Source: Opitutus sp. GAS368
Lineage (GTDB): Bacteria > Verrucomicrobiota > Verrucomicrobiia > Opitutales > Opitutaceae
Assembly: GCA_945903465.1 (NCBI GenBank)
Contig: CAMDOF010000010.1
Location: 1-64,000, forward strand
Direction of reading: 5' to 3'
DNA length: 64,000 nucleotides
Shown: positions 18,038 through 26,929 of the stretch, piece by piece
Layout: every line of letters begins with the position of its first letter
Position numbering within the stretch: the first letter of the stretch is position 1
The notes under the pieces: generated by a model
What the model was told of the DNA's origin: nothing
Database searches by the model: none
What the model saw: only the letters and a program-made list of their open reading frames with translations
Translations under genes and position numbers: made by a program

Positions 18038-20692
18038 TCAAGGCACCTCGTAAATCTCCACCAGCGCCTCACCCGTGCCCCCATCGGCGCCGCTCACCTG
18101 CACCGTGTAACTCCCCGGCGCCAACGTCGTCAGCAACGCCGCGTCACGACTCCCCGGCGTAAGCGCAAACGCTCCCACCAATTGGAAGGTCGCCGCCAGC
18201 GCTCCTGCCCAGTTGTCGTTTTCCGCCAACTTGGTTTTTTCCAGATAAAGTTCGAGCTTTGGATCGACCAAAAAACCCGGCACGGAAAAAAGGCCCAGAG
18301 CCGGACCGACCGCTCGGATCAAAAGCTGCTTCGTGCCAGTGCCATCAACTACAAAACCAGCGATGAGAATGTTCTCCCCCGTCCCCACTCGATTGCGAGC
18401 CGAGACATTGACCATGCGGGGAGAGTTCCCCGCACCGACATCGTAAGCCTCGACCAACACGACCCCGGCGCCCGTACCCTGCGCTTGGATCGTGCGCAGG
18501 CCATCCACGCTCTGCACAAAGGCCGCGTCCTTGCTTCCGGCCTGAAAGGCAAACGCACCCACACTCCCAAACGTTTCCACCAAGTTGGCGGGCCAGTCGT
18601 CGTTCGCAAAGATCATCGTCGAATCCTTAAAAAACTCGAGCCGAGGGTCGACCATCGCCGTCGGGATGCCAAATCCTGCTAAGGCGGGCCCCGCCGCCCG
18701 CACGAGAATATTCCGCGCTCCCCCGCCGTCCACGACCATCCCAACGGTCAGAATCTGCCCAGGCGCCATCGCCGTGCGCACGGACAAATTTGATAATCGG
18801 GCGGTGGGCCCGGATGGCCGCACGGGGACGACCGGCACGACGGTCAAGCTGGCGTCGGCGCTCACGATGTTCTGCCCACCGCCACTCACCCGCACCGCGT
18901 AGAGGGCGGCGTCACCACTCTGCGCCGAGGCAATCGTGTAATTCGCGTTCGTCGCACCGGCAATCGGCGATTGATTTTTTAACCACTGGTAAGAGAGGCT
19001 CGCCGCGCCCGACGCACTCACGCTAAAAGTCACCGACTGGCCAGCGACAACGCTTTGATTAATCGGTGGAGTGGTGATCGCGACGCCCGCACCCGCCACT
19101 CCACCCACCGTGAGCTTCGCGGTCGCCGTTTCGCTCGCGCTGCCCGAAGTCACGCGCACGCTGTAGGTGGCGGCATCGCCCGGCTGAACCGCCATCAGAG
19201 TATACACCGAATTTGTCGCCGCGCCGAGCGTCCCGCCATTCTTGCTCCATTGGTAGGTGAGCGCCGTACCCGTCGCATTAATGCTGAACGTGGCACTCTG
19301 TCCGGCCACGACGTTTTGGCTCAGCGGTCGCGCGGCGATCACCAGGGGACCCGTGCCGAGCGGAGCGACGGAAAGGGTGGCCGTCGTGCTATCGACCGCC
19401 CCCCCCGCGCCCGAAATTCGACATGAAAAAGCCGTCACATCACTCAACTGAGCGGCAGTAATCGCGTACGTTGCGGCCGTGGCACCCGTCATCGCGACGC
19501 CGTTGCGCAACCATTGATAGGTGAGATTGCTCCCCGCCACCGACACGCTAAACGTGACCGCCTGACCAACGCTCACCGCTTGATCGAAAGGCTGCACGCT
19601 AATCACCGGCAGCGCCGCGGTACTCGCCAGTTGACCACGGCGAATCTGATTATTCGACGAATCGGCAACGTAGAAAGTGGTGCCGTCCAGCGCAATTCCG
19701 ACCGGTTCGTAAAAGCGCGCGGCCGCACCCACGCTATTCGCCTCACCCGCAATCCCCGCGGAACCCGCGAGCGTCGAAACCAGGCCCGACGCCGTCACCA
19801 AACGGATCACGTTGTTGCCGTAATCCGCGACATACACGTTTCCGGTCGTATCGACGGCGAGCCCGCGAGGCTGGTTAAACTTAGAGCCCAAAGCCGCACC
19901 GTCGTTCGAACCGCTCACCCCGGCATTTCCCGCCACCGTCGACACCAGACCGGCCGGAGTAATTCTACGAATCACCTGGTTACCAGTATCGGCCACGAAA
20001 AGATTCCCCCCCGCATCGACGGCGATACCCATCGGTGTGGAGAAGCGCGCCGCACTGCCAGCACCATCGATAAAACCGGATTGCGCCGCGCCTCCCGCCA
20101 GAGTCGAAACGACACCCTCCGGCGTAATCTTACGAATGAGGTGATTTCCAGAATCGGCGACGTAGATTCTACCGGCGGCATCAACCGCGACCCCAAAAGG
20201 CAGGAAAAATCTCGCGGCGCTACCCGCGCCATCCGTCGCTCCAACTGAGAAGGGGGCACCCGCCAACGTGGTGACGAGGCCAGCCGGAGTCACCTTGCGG
20301 ATCGTGAAGCTTTTGACGTCCGCCACATAAATATTACCAGAGGGATCGAGGGCAATCCCCACGGGAAAATTGAAACGAGCCGCCGCCCCGAGCCCGTCGT
20401 TGGCAGCTCCAAATTGCACGGCGGTGCCCGCGAGCGTCGAGACCACTCGACTCGGGGAAATTTTTCGAATCGTGTTATTTAGCGTGTCCGCCACGTAGAT
20501 ATTTTTAGCCGCGTCAATCGCCACGCCGTAAGGATTATTAAACGAGCCCGGCGAGCCATCGGCACCGGTCGTGACATTGGCGGCACCCGCGTAGGCTGTG
20601 ATCGCGTAGTCCTCCGCACCCAAACGACCGAGGGCAATAAATCCCAATGAGCAGCAAGCAATGACGACGGAAGTAAACCGGTGAGAATGCAT
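18038..20692 (-). CDS. Secreted NHL-repeat, Ig-like protein with duplicated C-terminal module
   Basis: ATG at 20692 gives a signal peptide (MHSHRFTSVVIACCSLGFIA, ending near GAED); the open frame upstream of it reads through non-coding sequence. The first 350 or so residues contain at least six NHL propeller repeats, each with PxGIAVDxxGNxYVADxxNxxIR (for example PMGIAVDAGGNLFVADTGN). Three Ig-like domains follow, marked by SVGQAVTFSVSVAG, VAGQSATFSINATG and VAGQSVTFSVSASG. The end has two copies of a roughly 120-residue module, each with ILVRAAGPAL or LLIRAVGPAL, an NDDW or NDNW motif, GAFAF or GAFAL, and VLVEAYDV or ALVEIYEV. It is probably an exported adhesive or surface protein; no enzymatic site was seen. 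The 884-residue length is typical of such verrucomicrobial proteins. Confidence 0.85.
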   Translation of the reverse strand: MHSHRFTSVVIACCSLGFIALGRLGAEDYAITAYAGAANVTTGADGSPGSFNNPYGVAIDAAKNIYVADTLNNTIRKISPSRVVSTLAGTAVQFGAANDGLGAAARFNFPVGIALDPSGNIYVADVKSFTIRKVTPAGLVTTLAGAPFSVGATDGAGSAARFFLPFGVAVDAAGRIYVADSGNHLIRKITPEGVVSTLAGGAAQSGFIDGAGSAARFSTPMGIAVDAGGNLFVADTGNQVIRRITPAGLVSTVAGNAGVSGSNDGAALGSKFNQPRGLAVDTTGNVYVADYGNNVIRLVTASGLVSTLAGSAGIAGEANSVGAAARFYEPVGIALDGTTFYVADSSNNQIRRGQLASTAALPVISVQPFDQAVSVGQAVTFSVSVAGSNLTYQWLRNGVAMTGATAATYAITAAQLSDVTAFSCRISGAGGAVDSTTATLSVAPLGTGPLVIAARPLSQNVVAGQSATFSINATGTALTYQWSKNGGTLGAATNSVYTLMAVQPGDAATYSVRVTSGSASETATAKLTVGGVAGAGVAITTPPINQSVVAGQSVTFSVSASGAASLSYQWLKNQSPIAGATNANYTIASAQSGDAALYAVRVSGGGQNIVSADASLTVVPVVPVRPSGPTARLSNLSVRTAMAPGQILTVGMVVDGGGARNILVRAAGPALAGFGIPTAMVDPRLEFFKDSTMIFANDDWPANLVETFGSVGAFAFQAGSKDAAFVQSVDGLRTIQAQGTGAGVVLVEAYDVGAGNSPRMVNVSARNRVGTGENILIAGFVVDGTGTKQLLIRAVGPALGLFSVPGFLVDPKLELYLEKTKLAENDNWAGALAATFQLVGAFALTPGSRDAALLTTLAPGSYTVQVSGADGGTGEALVEIYEVP

Positions 20693-20993
20693 AGGAGAGG
20701 AGATGAAAGACAAAGAGCACGCCGCGCACCCCTTGGCGAATTCTGAAAATGCGTTAAGCATAATTTTTAACTCGCGACAGCTCAGGCAGCGAACGCCCAC
20801 CAACTCCTCGCGGCCAACGCGGGCGCGATCGGGATCGACGGAACCGCAAGTTCTGGGGCTGCCATCAGGTGTGCAGCCCAGACCGAGCAGCCGAGAGGGC
20901 GCGGCGTAAAATATGATTTCCGCCAGCCAATTCCTGATGATATCCAACTAATTCATCGAACGAACGCGAGACCGTGGACGCATCTCCACCTGC
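20693..20993. other. Intergenic region upstream of the NHL/Ig gene
   Basis: This 301-base gap between two minus-strand genes must hold the NHL/Ig gene's promoter and leader. No gene, repeat or hairpin terminator with a T-run was recognised. Confidence 0.5.
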
Positions 20994-22766
20994 TTACCGC
21001 CGGGTCCGCAACCACGCTTGCACCCGCGCCAACGGCCACGTCGTCATCACCTGCTCGGCCACGAGTTCCCCTTTCCGAGCCGCGTTAATACCCGCACGGA
21101 CGTAGCCCAAGCCCCCGATATCATGCGCGTCGGGATTAATCGCGCAGAGCAACCCGCGCTCGGCCGCCTTGCGCCAATGGCGCCAATCCATATCGAGTCG
21201 CCATGGGTTCGCGTTGAGCTCGATGATCACACGGTGGGCAATCGCCGCGTCAATCACCTTGGCCACGTCCACGCGATACCCCTCGCGGCGCAGCAACAAC
21301 CGACCGGAAAGATGCCCGAGCATATGCGTGCAGGGGTGCTCAATCGCTTTCACCAAACGCGCCGTCATCGTCGCCTCATCTTGGGAAAAGGCGCTGTGCA
21401 CCGAGACGACCACGTAATCGAGTTGGCGAAGCAACGCTTCCTCAAAATCCAGAGTGCCATCCGGCAGAATGTCACATTCTGTCCCGCTGAAAACGTGGGT
21501 CTTAAAGCGATTGGAAGCATTCAAAACCCGAATATCCTCAAGCTGTTGGCCGAGCCGGTGCTCGCTCAAACCCCTCGCCTGAACACTCGACTTGGAATGA
21601 TCCGCGATCCCCAGATATTCCCAACCCAGCGCCTCGGCGGCGGCCGTCATCTCCGCGAGCGTATGGCCACCGTCCGAGGCGGTGGTATGATTATGAAAGG
21701 CACCACGCAGATCGCCGATCTCGATCAGGCGGGGAAACTCGGCGCAACCGGCTCGCTCGATTTCGTCCAGGCCCTCCCGCAGTTCTGGGGCAATGAAACT
21801 TAACCCCAGCGCGGCAAACAGCTCCGGCTCACTTTGAATCGATCCAGCTGCCGAAGGCCCAAGCTTCATCGTCGCGATTTTCTCCTTCGCCGTGCCTTCC
21901 CCTTCCGCCGCGACCAAACCCCACTCGCTCAAACTGAGCCCGCGGGCGAGGGCGCGCTGGCGCATCTGCACGTTGTGATCTTTTGAGCCCGTGAAATGGT
22001 GGAGCGCGAAGGCGAATTGCTCCTCCGGCACAATCCGTAAATCAGCCTGCAAGCCGCTCAGAAAGCGCACGCTCGCCTTCGTCTCGCCTTGGGCCGTGAT
22101 TTCCTTGACCCCCGCCTGCGCGACGAACCAAGCCACCACTGGCGCGATCTCTATCGCCGCCACGATAAAATCAAGATCGCCCACCGTCTCCAAACCACGC
22201 CGCAAACTTCCTGCCGACTCGGCTTTTTTTACCTGGGGCAATGCCCGTAAACCAGCCAAAATCGGCGCCGCAATTTCCGCCGCGTCCCACCATAAATGCC
22301 GCTTGCCATAGGCTTCGCGATTTTTAATTCCCGCAAGAATTTTCTCCTGCGTTTTCTCCCCGAAGCCATCGAGCTGAGCCACCCGCCCTTCCTCGCAGGC
22401 TCGCGTCAGTGCCGGAAGATCAACGACGCCGAGCTTCTCCTGCAGGGCGCGGATTTTCTTGGGACCCAACCCGGGAATTTGCAGCATCTCGACCAGCCCG
22501 GGTTCGACGGATGCTTTGAGCTTTTCTAAAAAAATCAGCGCACCCGTGGCGTGCAGTTCACCGATCTTCTGCGCGAGCGCCTCCCCAATTCCTTTGACGC
22601 TTTGTAAAGTACCCTCCGCCAGCAAAAGATTGAGGGCGGTCTGTTCGATCGCCTCAAGTGCCCGCGCCCCCGCTTGGTAGGCGCGCACCTTGAATACATT
22701 CTCCCCTTTTAATTCAAGGAGCGTGGCAATCTCAGTGAGAACATCGGCGATTTCATTTTTAGTCAC
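20994..22766 (-). CDS. polX: Family X DNA polymerase with PHP exonuclease domain (PolX)
   Basis: The 590-residue length and domain order match bacterial PolX. It has an N-terminal helix-hairpin-helix region ([55 protein letters not shown]). Next comes a nucleotidyltransferase palm with [20 protein letters not shown], the GDLD aspartates binding metal and a third in ADLRIV. The C-terminal PHP domain begins [19 protein letters not shown], with IADHSKSS and [12 protein letters not shown] as metal motifs. It fills gaps in base-excision repair and carries 3'-5' exonuclease activity. The start is GTG 22766. It lies 85 bases downstream of glyA on the same strand and may share its transcript. Confidence 0.93.
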   Translation of the reverse strand: MTKNEIADVLTEIATLLELKGENVFKVRAYQAGARALEAIEQTALNLLLAEGTLQSVKGIGEALAQKIGELHATGALIFLEKLKASVEPGLVEMLQIPGLGPKKIRALQEKLGVVDLPALTRACEEGRVAQLDGFGEKTQEKILAGIKNREAYGKRHLWWDAAEIAAPILAGLRALPQVKKAESAGSLRRGLETVGDLDFIVAAIEIAPVVAWFVAQAGVKEITAQGETKASVRFLSGLQADLRIVPEEQFAFALHHFTGSKDHNVQMRQRALARGLSLSEWGLVAAEGEGTAKEKIATMKLGPSAAGSIQSEPELFAALGLSFIAPELREGLDEIERAGCAEFPRLIEIGDLRGAFHNHTTASDGGHTLAEMTAAAEALGWEYLGIADHSKSSVQARGLSEHRLGQQLEDIRVLNASNRFKTHVFSGTECDILPDGTLDFEEALLRQLDYVVVSVHSAFSQDEATMTARLVKAIEHPCTHMLGHLSGRLLLRREGYRVDVAKVIDAAIAHRVIIELNANPWRLDMDWRHWRKAAERGLLCAINPDAHDIGGLGYVRAGINAARKGELVAEQVMTTWPLARVQAWLRTRR

Positions 22767-22851
22767 GAGGATAAGCAGACCAAGAAACCGTCGAAAGACA
22801 CTAAAAAATCAACCGTGAGCCGGCGGCGGGAACGCAGGCTCACCACCAGGC

Positions 22852-24117
22852 TCAGCCATGATAAGGAAGCGGATAACGCGCCGACAACGTGCGCACCCGC
22901 TCTTTGACGGCGCCCAACACGACGGCCTCGTCCGCGGTGCCGCACGCCACAAGTACCCGATCGATACACTCGGCGATTTCTTCCATGTCCGCCTCGATCA
23001 ATCCGCGAGAGGTCACCGCCGGTGTACCCAGGCGAATGCCTGAGGCCTGAAACGGGCTGCGGGTCTCGAAGGGAACCGTGTTTTTATTACACGTGATATG
23101 GGCCAGATCGAGGGTCTCCTGCGCTTTTTTGGCCGTAAGTTCAGGAAACTTCGGACGCAGATCGACCAACATCAGATGATTATCGGTGCCCCCGGAAACA
23201 ATTTTATAGCCACGCGCTGTCATCGCTGCCGCCAGCGCCCGCGAGTTCGTGACGACTTGCCGGGAGTATTCCGCAAACTCGCTTTTCAGGCACTCGCCAA
23301 AACACACCGCTTTCGCCGCAATCACGTGCATCAACGGTCCACCTTGCCCGCCTGGGAACATCGCGGAGTCAATCGCCTTGGCATGGGCCGCTTTGCAAAG
23401 AATGAGACCGCCGCGGGGCCCTCGTAGCGTTTTGTGCGTGGTGGTCGTCACGAAGTCGGCATGGGGCACCGGCGAAGGATGAATCCCCGCCGCGACCAAG
23501 CCGGCGATGTGCGCGATATCGGCAAAAAGAAACGCCCCCACGCTCCGCGCAATCTCACCCATTCGCTCAAAATCGATGACGCGGGAATAGGCACTTGCAC
23601 CCACCGTGATCATTTTGGGCCTCTCGCGAGTGGCCACCGCCGCAAGTTCATCGTAATCAATCAAGCCATTGTCTTCGCGCACACCGTATTGGACAAATTG
23701 ATACAATTTTCCTGAAAAATTCGCCGGATTCCCGTGCGTGAGATGCCCACCGTGGCTCAAATTCATACCCAGAACCTTGTCGCCGGGCTGGAGCACCGCC
23801 GTGTAGACCGCAAAATTCGCCTGCGAGCCCGAGTGCGGCTGAACGTTGGCATGCTCCGCCCCGAAGAGGCGCTTCGCGCGCTCGATGGCTAAAATCTCAA
23901 CTTTATCAACATGCTCGCAGCCACCATACCAGCGCTTCGCAGGATAACCCTCGGCATACTTATTGGTCAAAACGCTGCCCTGCGCCTCCATCACGGCGGG
24001 GTAGGTGAAATTTTCCGAGGCGATCAGCTCAATGTGCCCCTGTTGGCGGGCAAACTCCGCCGAAATCGCGGAGTAAATTTCTGGATCGAGTAAACGGAGT
24101 GGTGTGGCGTTAAGCAT
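22852..24117 (-). CDS. glyA: Serine hydroxymethyltransferase
   Basis: The start is taken as ATG 24117 ([20 protein letters not shown]); a TTG at 24129 would add four residues. The 421-residue length is normal. Family motifs are [55 protein letters not shown] and the PLP-lysine segment [16 protein letters not shown]. It is a cytosolic PLP enzyme converting serine and tetrahydrofolate to glycine and methylene-tetrahydrofolate, feeding one-carbon and purine synthesis. That fits with purD in the minus-strand block just upstream, although a 228-base gap with a palindrome separates glyA from that run. No glycine riboswitch-like structure was recognised upstream. Confidence 0.97.
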   Translation of the reverse strand: MLNATPLRLLDPEIYSAISAEFARQQGHIELIASENFTYPAVMEAQGSVLTNKYAEGYPAKRWYGGCEHVDKVEILAIERAKRLFGAEHANVQPHSGSQANFAVYTAVLQPGDKVLGMNLSHGGHLTHGNPANFSGKLYQFVQYGVREDNGLIDYDELAAVATRERPKMITVGASAYSRVIDFERMGEIARSVGAFLFADIAHIAGLVAAGIHPSPVPHADFVTTTTHKTLRGPRGGLILCKAAHAKAIDSAMFPGGQGGPLMHVIAAKAVCFGECLKSEFAEYSRQVVTNSRALAAAMTARGYKIVSGGTDNHLMLVDLRPKFPELTAKKAQETLDLAHITCNKNTVPFETRSPFQASGIRLGTPAVTSRGLIEADMEEIAECIDRVLVACGTADEAVVLGAVKERVRTLSARYPLPYHG

Positions 24118-24270
24118 CGCGTGGGTCAAATTGCAGGATTCAGGTTGAAATGAAGGACTCTAAGCGATTCGGAGAATTCGCAATCCGCAATCCGAAATCC
24201 TCCCCCCGATGAAATCCTGCGGGATGATCCCCATTGGTAATACTGAGCGGACCACCCACCAACCCGGCGG

Positions 24271-24292
24271 GTCGCGAGTCCTGACTCGCGAC
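24271..24292. repeat. 22-base palindrome upstream of glyA
   Basis: GTCGCGAGTC and GACTCGCGAC are perfect inverted repeats around a 2-base centre. It lies between the phosphatase stop and the glyA start. It could be a REP-like element, an operator, or part of a terminator for the upstream run. No T-run accompanies it. Confidence 0.55.
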
Positions 24293-24345
24293 GAGGCCAG
24301 CCCGACGCCGGTCACGCTCAAAGCTTGGGCCCGCAAAATCCTTGG

Positions 24346-24996
24346 CTATTGGCGTCGCCGAGGGAGCACCCGGCTTTTTATATGGGCGATGAGCGCAGGG
24401 ATCGCTTCAACCATTTCATCGCGAGCCGCCTCGTAAGCCCGCAGCGAACCCCCAAACGGATCGCCAATCGTGCGGGCCACCTCTCCACTCATGAATTCAC
24501 GAAACAGATGTAGATTGACCGGCACGGGCTCGCCTTGCGAGCGAACCATTGCGAGGTGCGAATCGGTCATGCAGAGCACGATCAGCGCCTCGTCGAGAAG
24601 CTCCTGGGTCAGCTCCTGGCTGCGATAACCAGAAATATCGAGGCCCACTTTTTTCAAAGCGTGCACGGAATTTGCCGAGACCGGATCGCCGCTTATCGCC
24701 GCGACCCCCGCCGAGATCACCTTGAGAGATCGCCACGGTTCGGGTTGCGCCGCCAGTGCATGCTGTAACAGGGCCGCAGCCATTGGGCTGCGGCATGTGT
24801 TCCCTGTACACACTGCGAGGATGGTGCCGGAAGCAGACACGAGCAGTGAGGGGAAACGTTTTTTCCAGAAACGCCAAGCTCGATTCGCGAGCGGAATTGC
24901 CGAAAGCAAAAACTCCCATTTGGAAATGACCGCGAATCCGTTCGCGCGCTCGGCTAGAGCACCTCTTTCCTCAAAAAAGGTCAGACCCGTCGCCAC
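24346..24996 (-). CDS. Low-molecular-weight protein-tyrosine-phosphatase family protein
   Basis: The active-site P-loop is AVCTGNTCRSPMAAALL (C-x5-R-S) and the general acid is in TIGDPFGGS, so an active LMW-PTP or a related arsenate-reductase-like fold is expected. The GTG start at 24996 overlaps the preceding gene by 16 bases and adds about 50 residues rich in aromatic and basic residues (SKWEFLLSAIPLANRAWRFW). An internal GTG at 24840 would give 164 residues, closer to the usual length of about 150. In bacteria such enzymes often control exopolysaccharide tyrosine kinases or remove arginine phosphate; no kinase is nearby. The tight overlap places it in an operon with the unknown secreted-protein gene and purD. 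Confidence 0.85.
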   Translation of the reverse strand: MATGLTFFEERGALAERANGFAVISKWEFLLSAIPLANRAWRFWKKRFPSLLVSASGTILAVCTGNTCRSPMAAALLQHALAAQPEPWRSLKVISAGVAAISGDPVSANSVHALKKVGLDISGYRSQELTQELLDEALIVLCMTDSHLAMVRSQGEPVPVNLHLFREFMSGEVARTIGDPFGGSLRAYEAARDEMVEAIPALIAHIKSRVLPRRRQ

Positions 24997-25619
24997 GCAC
25001 GCAGCGCGCGGTGAAGATGAACGGCGCGTTGCAAGGCCGCATCAATGGGCGGGCTCGGACGGGGAGTCGGGCGGCTGGGTAGGCCAACTTCCGCCGGCGA
25101 TTCCCGGAGCGCTTCCTTCACCAAACTGGCCTCGTCATTGCGGACCTTATCAGGCTGGTCGGCGATCAGTTTCACCAAAGGGGTGCCCTGCTCGAGCGCG
25201 TTAAACGCCTTGCGCTCGTCCTCCTCGGAAATCGTCACTCCACTATCGGGCTGAAACGGGCCCCGCGCCGCCCCGATCACGATGACACCTTGCCCCGTTT
25301 CGAACTCAGCAAGTGCCTGCAGCAACGCTGCCGACGTCGCCGCATTGGCGAGCACAAAGACGGGGGTTCGCACCGTCGCGCGAAACTTGATCCATGCGGA
25401 AAAAGCGCTCGCGGCGGCTGGCTCGGCGGCCACGTAACGAATATCCACAACGCAGGGCTTCGTCCGCCCCGGCCGCGCGGACGGCAGGTCCGCGGGTAGT
25501 TCATGCAGCCGAAAAAAAACGAGATCCTGACCGAGATCATGCTCCATGGGCGCGGCGCTTGCCGCGATCTGAGCGACGTAAAAGAGCAGGCCTCGCCAGA
25601 GTTTTGGGCGGCTGATCAT
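24981..25619 (-). CDS. Unknown probably exported protein between purD and the phosphatase
   Basis: This 212-residue protein belongs to no family I recognise. The N-terminus looks like a signal peptide ([20 protein letters not shown]). The middle has an alternating beta/alpha pattern ([59 protein letters not shown]), and the tail is proline-rich, then basic ([12 protein letters not shown]). Its ATG overlaps the purD stop in an ATGA, and its 3' end overlaps the phosphatase gene, so translation is probably coupled on both sides. The overlaps support a real gene. The function is unknown. Confidence 0.65.
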   Translation of the reverse strand: MISRPKLWRGLLFYVAQIAASAAPMEHDLGQDLVFFRLHELPADLPSARPGRTKPCVVDIRYVAAEPAAASAFSAWIKFRATVRTPVFVLANAATSAALLQALAEFETGQGVIVIGAARGPFQPDSGVTISEEDERKAFNALEQGTPLVKLIADQPDKVRNDEASLVKEALRESPAEVGLPSRPTPRPSPPIDAALQRAVHLHRALRAWRRV

Positions 25620-26920
25620 GATCGGTCGCGTTGAAATTGCCGTGCACCGATATCCCGCCGAAAATATTTGCCCGACCAGCCAATCCGCTCGCAGACCGCA
25701 TAAGCTTTTTCCGCCGCACTCCTCAGCGTCGGCCCGAGCGCCGTGACCCCCAGCACGCGCCCCCCATTCGCGACAAGCGCACCTTCGGCGTTCAGGACGG
25801 TACCCGCATGCAAAATCGCCACGCCCTCGGGTAACCCTTCCGGTAGAGTGATCAATTCACCCCTCCGATAAGTCTCGGGGTAACCCTGCGCGGCCAGCAC
25901 CACACACATCGCATGCTCTGGGCGAATACTCAGCCGCCAACCCGCAAGCTCGCCCTTCGCTGCCGCCCAAAGTATCGCCAAAATATCCTCGCGGATCCGG
26001 GGCAACACCACCTGCGTCTCCGGATCTCCAAACCGCGCATTGTACTCGATCACGCTCGGCCCCTCTGCGGTCAGCATAATCCCAATAAAAAGCGTACCCC
26101 GGAAAACCATCCCCTCCGCCGCCACCGCCGCCACCGATGGCCGCACAATCTCCCGCTCAATGCGTTCATACAATTCCGGCGTCACGACCTCGGCCGGCGA
26201 GTAAGTCCCCATGCCACCCGTATTCGGTCCGGTATCGCCATCGCCAATCCGCTTGTGGTCTTGGGACGTGGGCAGAATCAAATAATCATGGCCCGAAACG
26301 ACCACGAGGAGCGACGTCTCCTCTCCGAAAAGACACTCTTCGATCAATAACTGCCGGCCGCTCTCCCCGAACTGGCCACCCTCCAGCATCGCGCGCACCG
26401 CCCCCTCCGCCTCCGCCAGACTCTGCGCCACCACTACGCCTTTGCCCGCCGCCAACCCGTCCGCCTTTATCACAATCGGAACTTTCCGCGTGCTCAGGTA
26501 CGCGAGCGCCGGCGCTACCGCCGTAAACACCGCCGCCGGAGCCGTGGGAATCCCATATTTCAACAACAATTGCTTCGTGAAAATCTTGGAGGCCTCGAGC
26601 CGCGCACCATCCGCCGTCGGGCCGTACACAGGAATACCCGCCTCGATCAGGCGGTCCGCCAGCCCCAGCGCCAAGGGCACCTCCGGCCCCACCACCACAA
26701 ATTCCACGCGCTCACGCTGAGCCAACGCCACCAGTCCGGCCACGTCGTCCGCCGCCACCGGCCGACACCCAACCTCGGCGGCGATACCCGCATTACCAGG
26801 AGCACAAATAATCAGCGGATTGTCCGGCGAGGCCAGCAAGGCACGGACCAGCGCGTGCTCACGACCACCGGAACCGACTACGAGTACAGAACGAGGAAGA
26901 GGCGAATTACTCACGTGCAA
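25616..26920 (-). CDS. purD: Phosphoribosylamine-glycine ligase
   Basis: Motifs are [20 protein letters not shown] (N-terminal domain), [20 protein letters not shown], the ATP-grasp core [40 protein letters not shown], and [19 protein letters not shown] with metal ligands. At 434 residues it is full length. It ligates glycine to phosphoribosylamine, the second step of purine synthesis, in the cytosol. The start could be TTG 26920 or GTG 26914. The gene lies 9 bases after the LOG-family gene and overlaps the next gene by 4 bases, so it sits in the middle of a four-gene transcription unit. GlyA, which supplies glycine, lies downstream. Confidence 0.97.
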   Translation of the reverse strand: MHVSNSPLPRSVLVVGSGGREHALVRALLASPDNPLIICAPGNAGIAAEVGCRPVAADDVAGLVALAQRERVEFVVVGPEVPLALGLADRLIEAGIPVYGPTADGARLEASKIFTKQLLLKYGIPTAPAAVFTAVAPALAYLSTRKVPIVIKADGLAAGKGVVVAQSLAEAEGAVRAMLEGGQFGESGRQLLIEECLFGEETSLLVVVSGHDYLILPTSQDHKRIGDGDTGPNTGGMGTYSPAEVVTPELYERIEREIVRPSVAAVAAEGMVFRGTLFIGIMLTAEGPSVIEYNARFGDPETQVVLPRIREDILAILWAAAKGELAGWRLSIRPEHAMCVVLAAQGYPETYRRGELITLPEGLPEGVAILHAGTVLNAEGALVANGGRVLGVTALGPTLRSAAEKAYAVCERIGWSGKYFRRDIGARQFQRDRS

Positions 26921-26929
26921 AAGGATCCA

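Noticed and set aside
17744-18682. 312-codon plus-strand frame after htpG
   Set aside because: Its 3' two thirds are antisense to the NHL/Ig gene and the remainder is Arg-rich shadow sequence.
24118-24345. Glycine riboswitch upstream of glyA
   Set aside because: Only a simple 22-base palindrome is visible; no aptamer-like conserved core was recognised.
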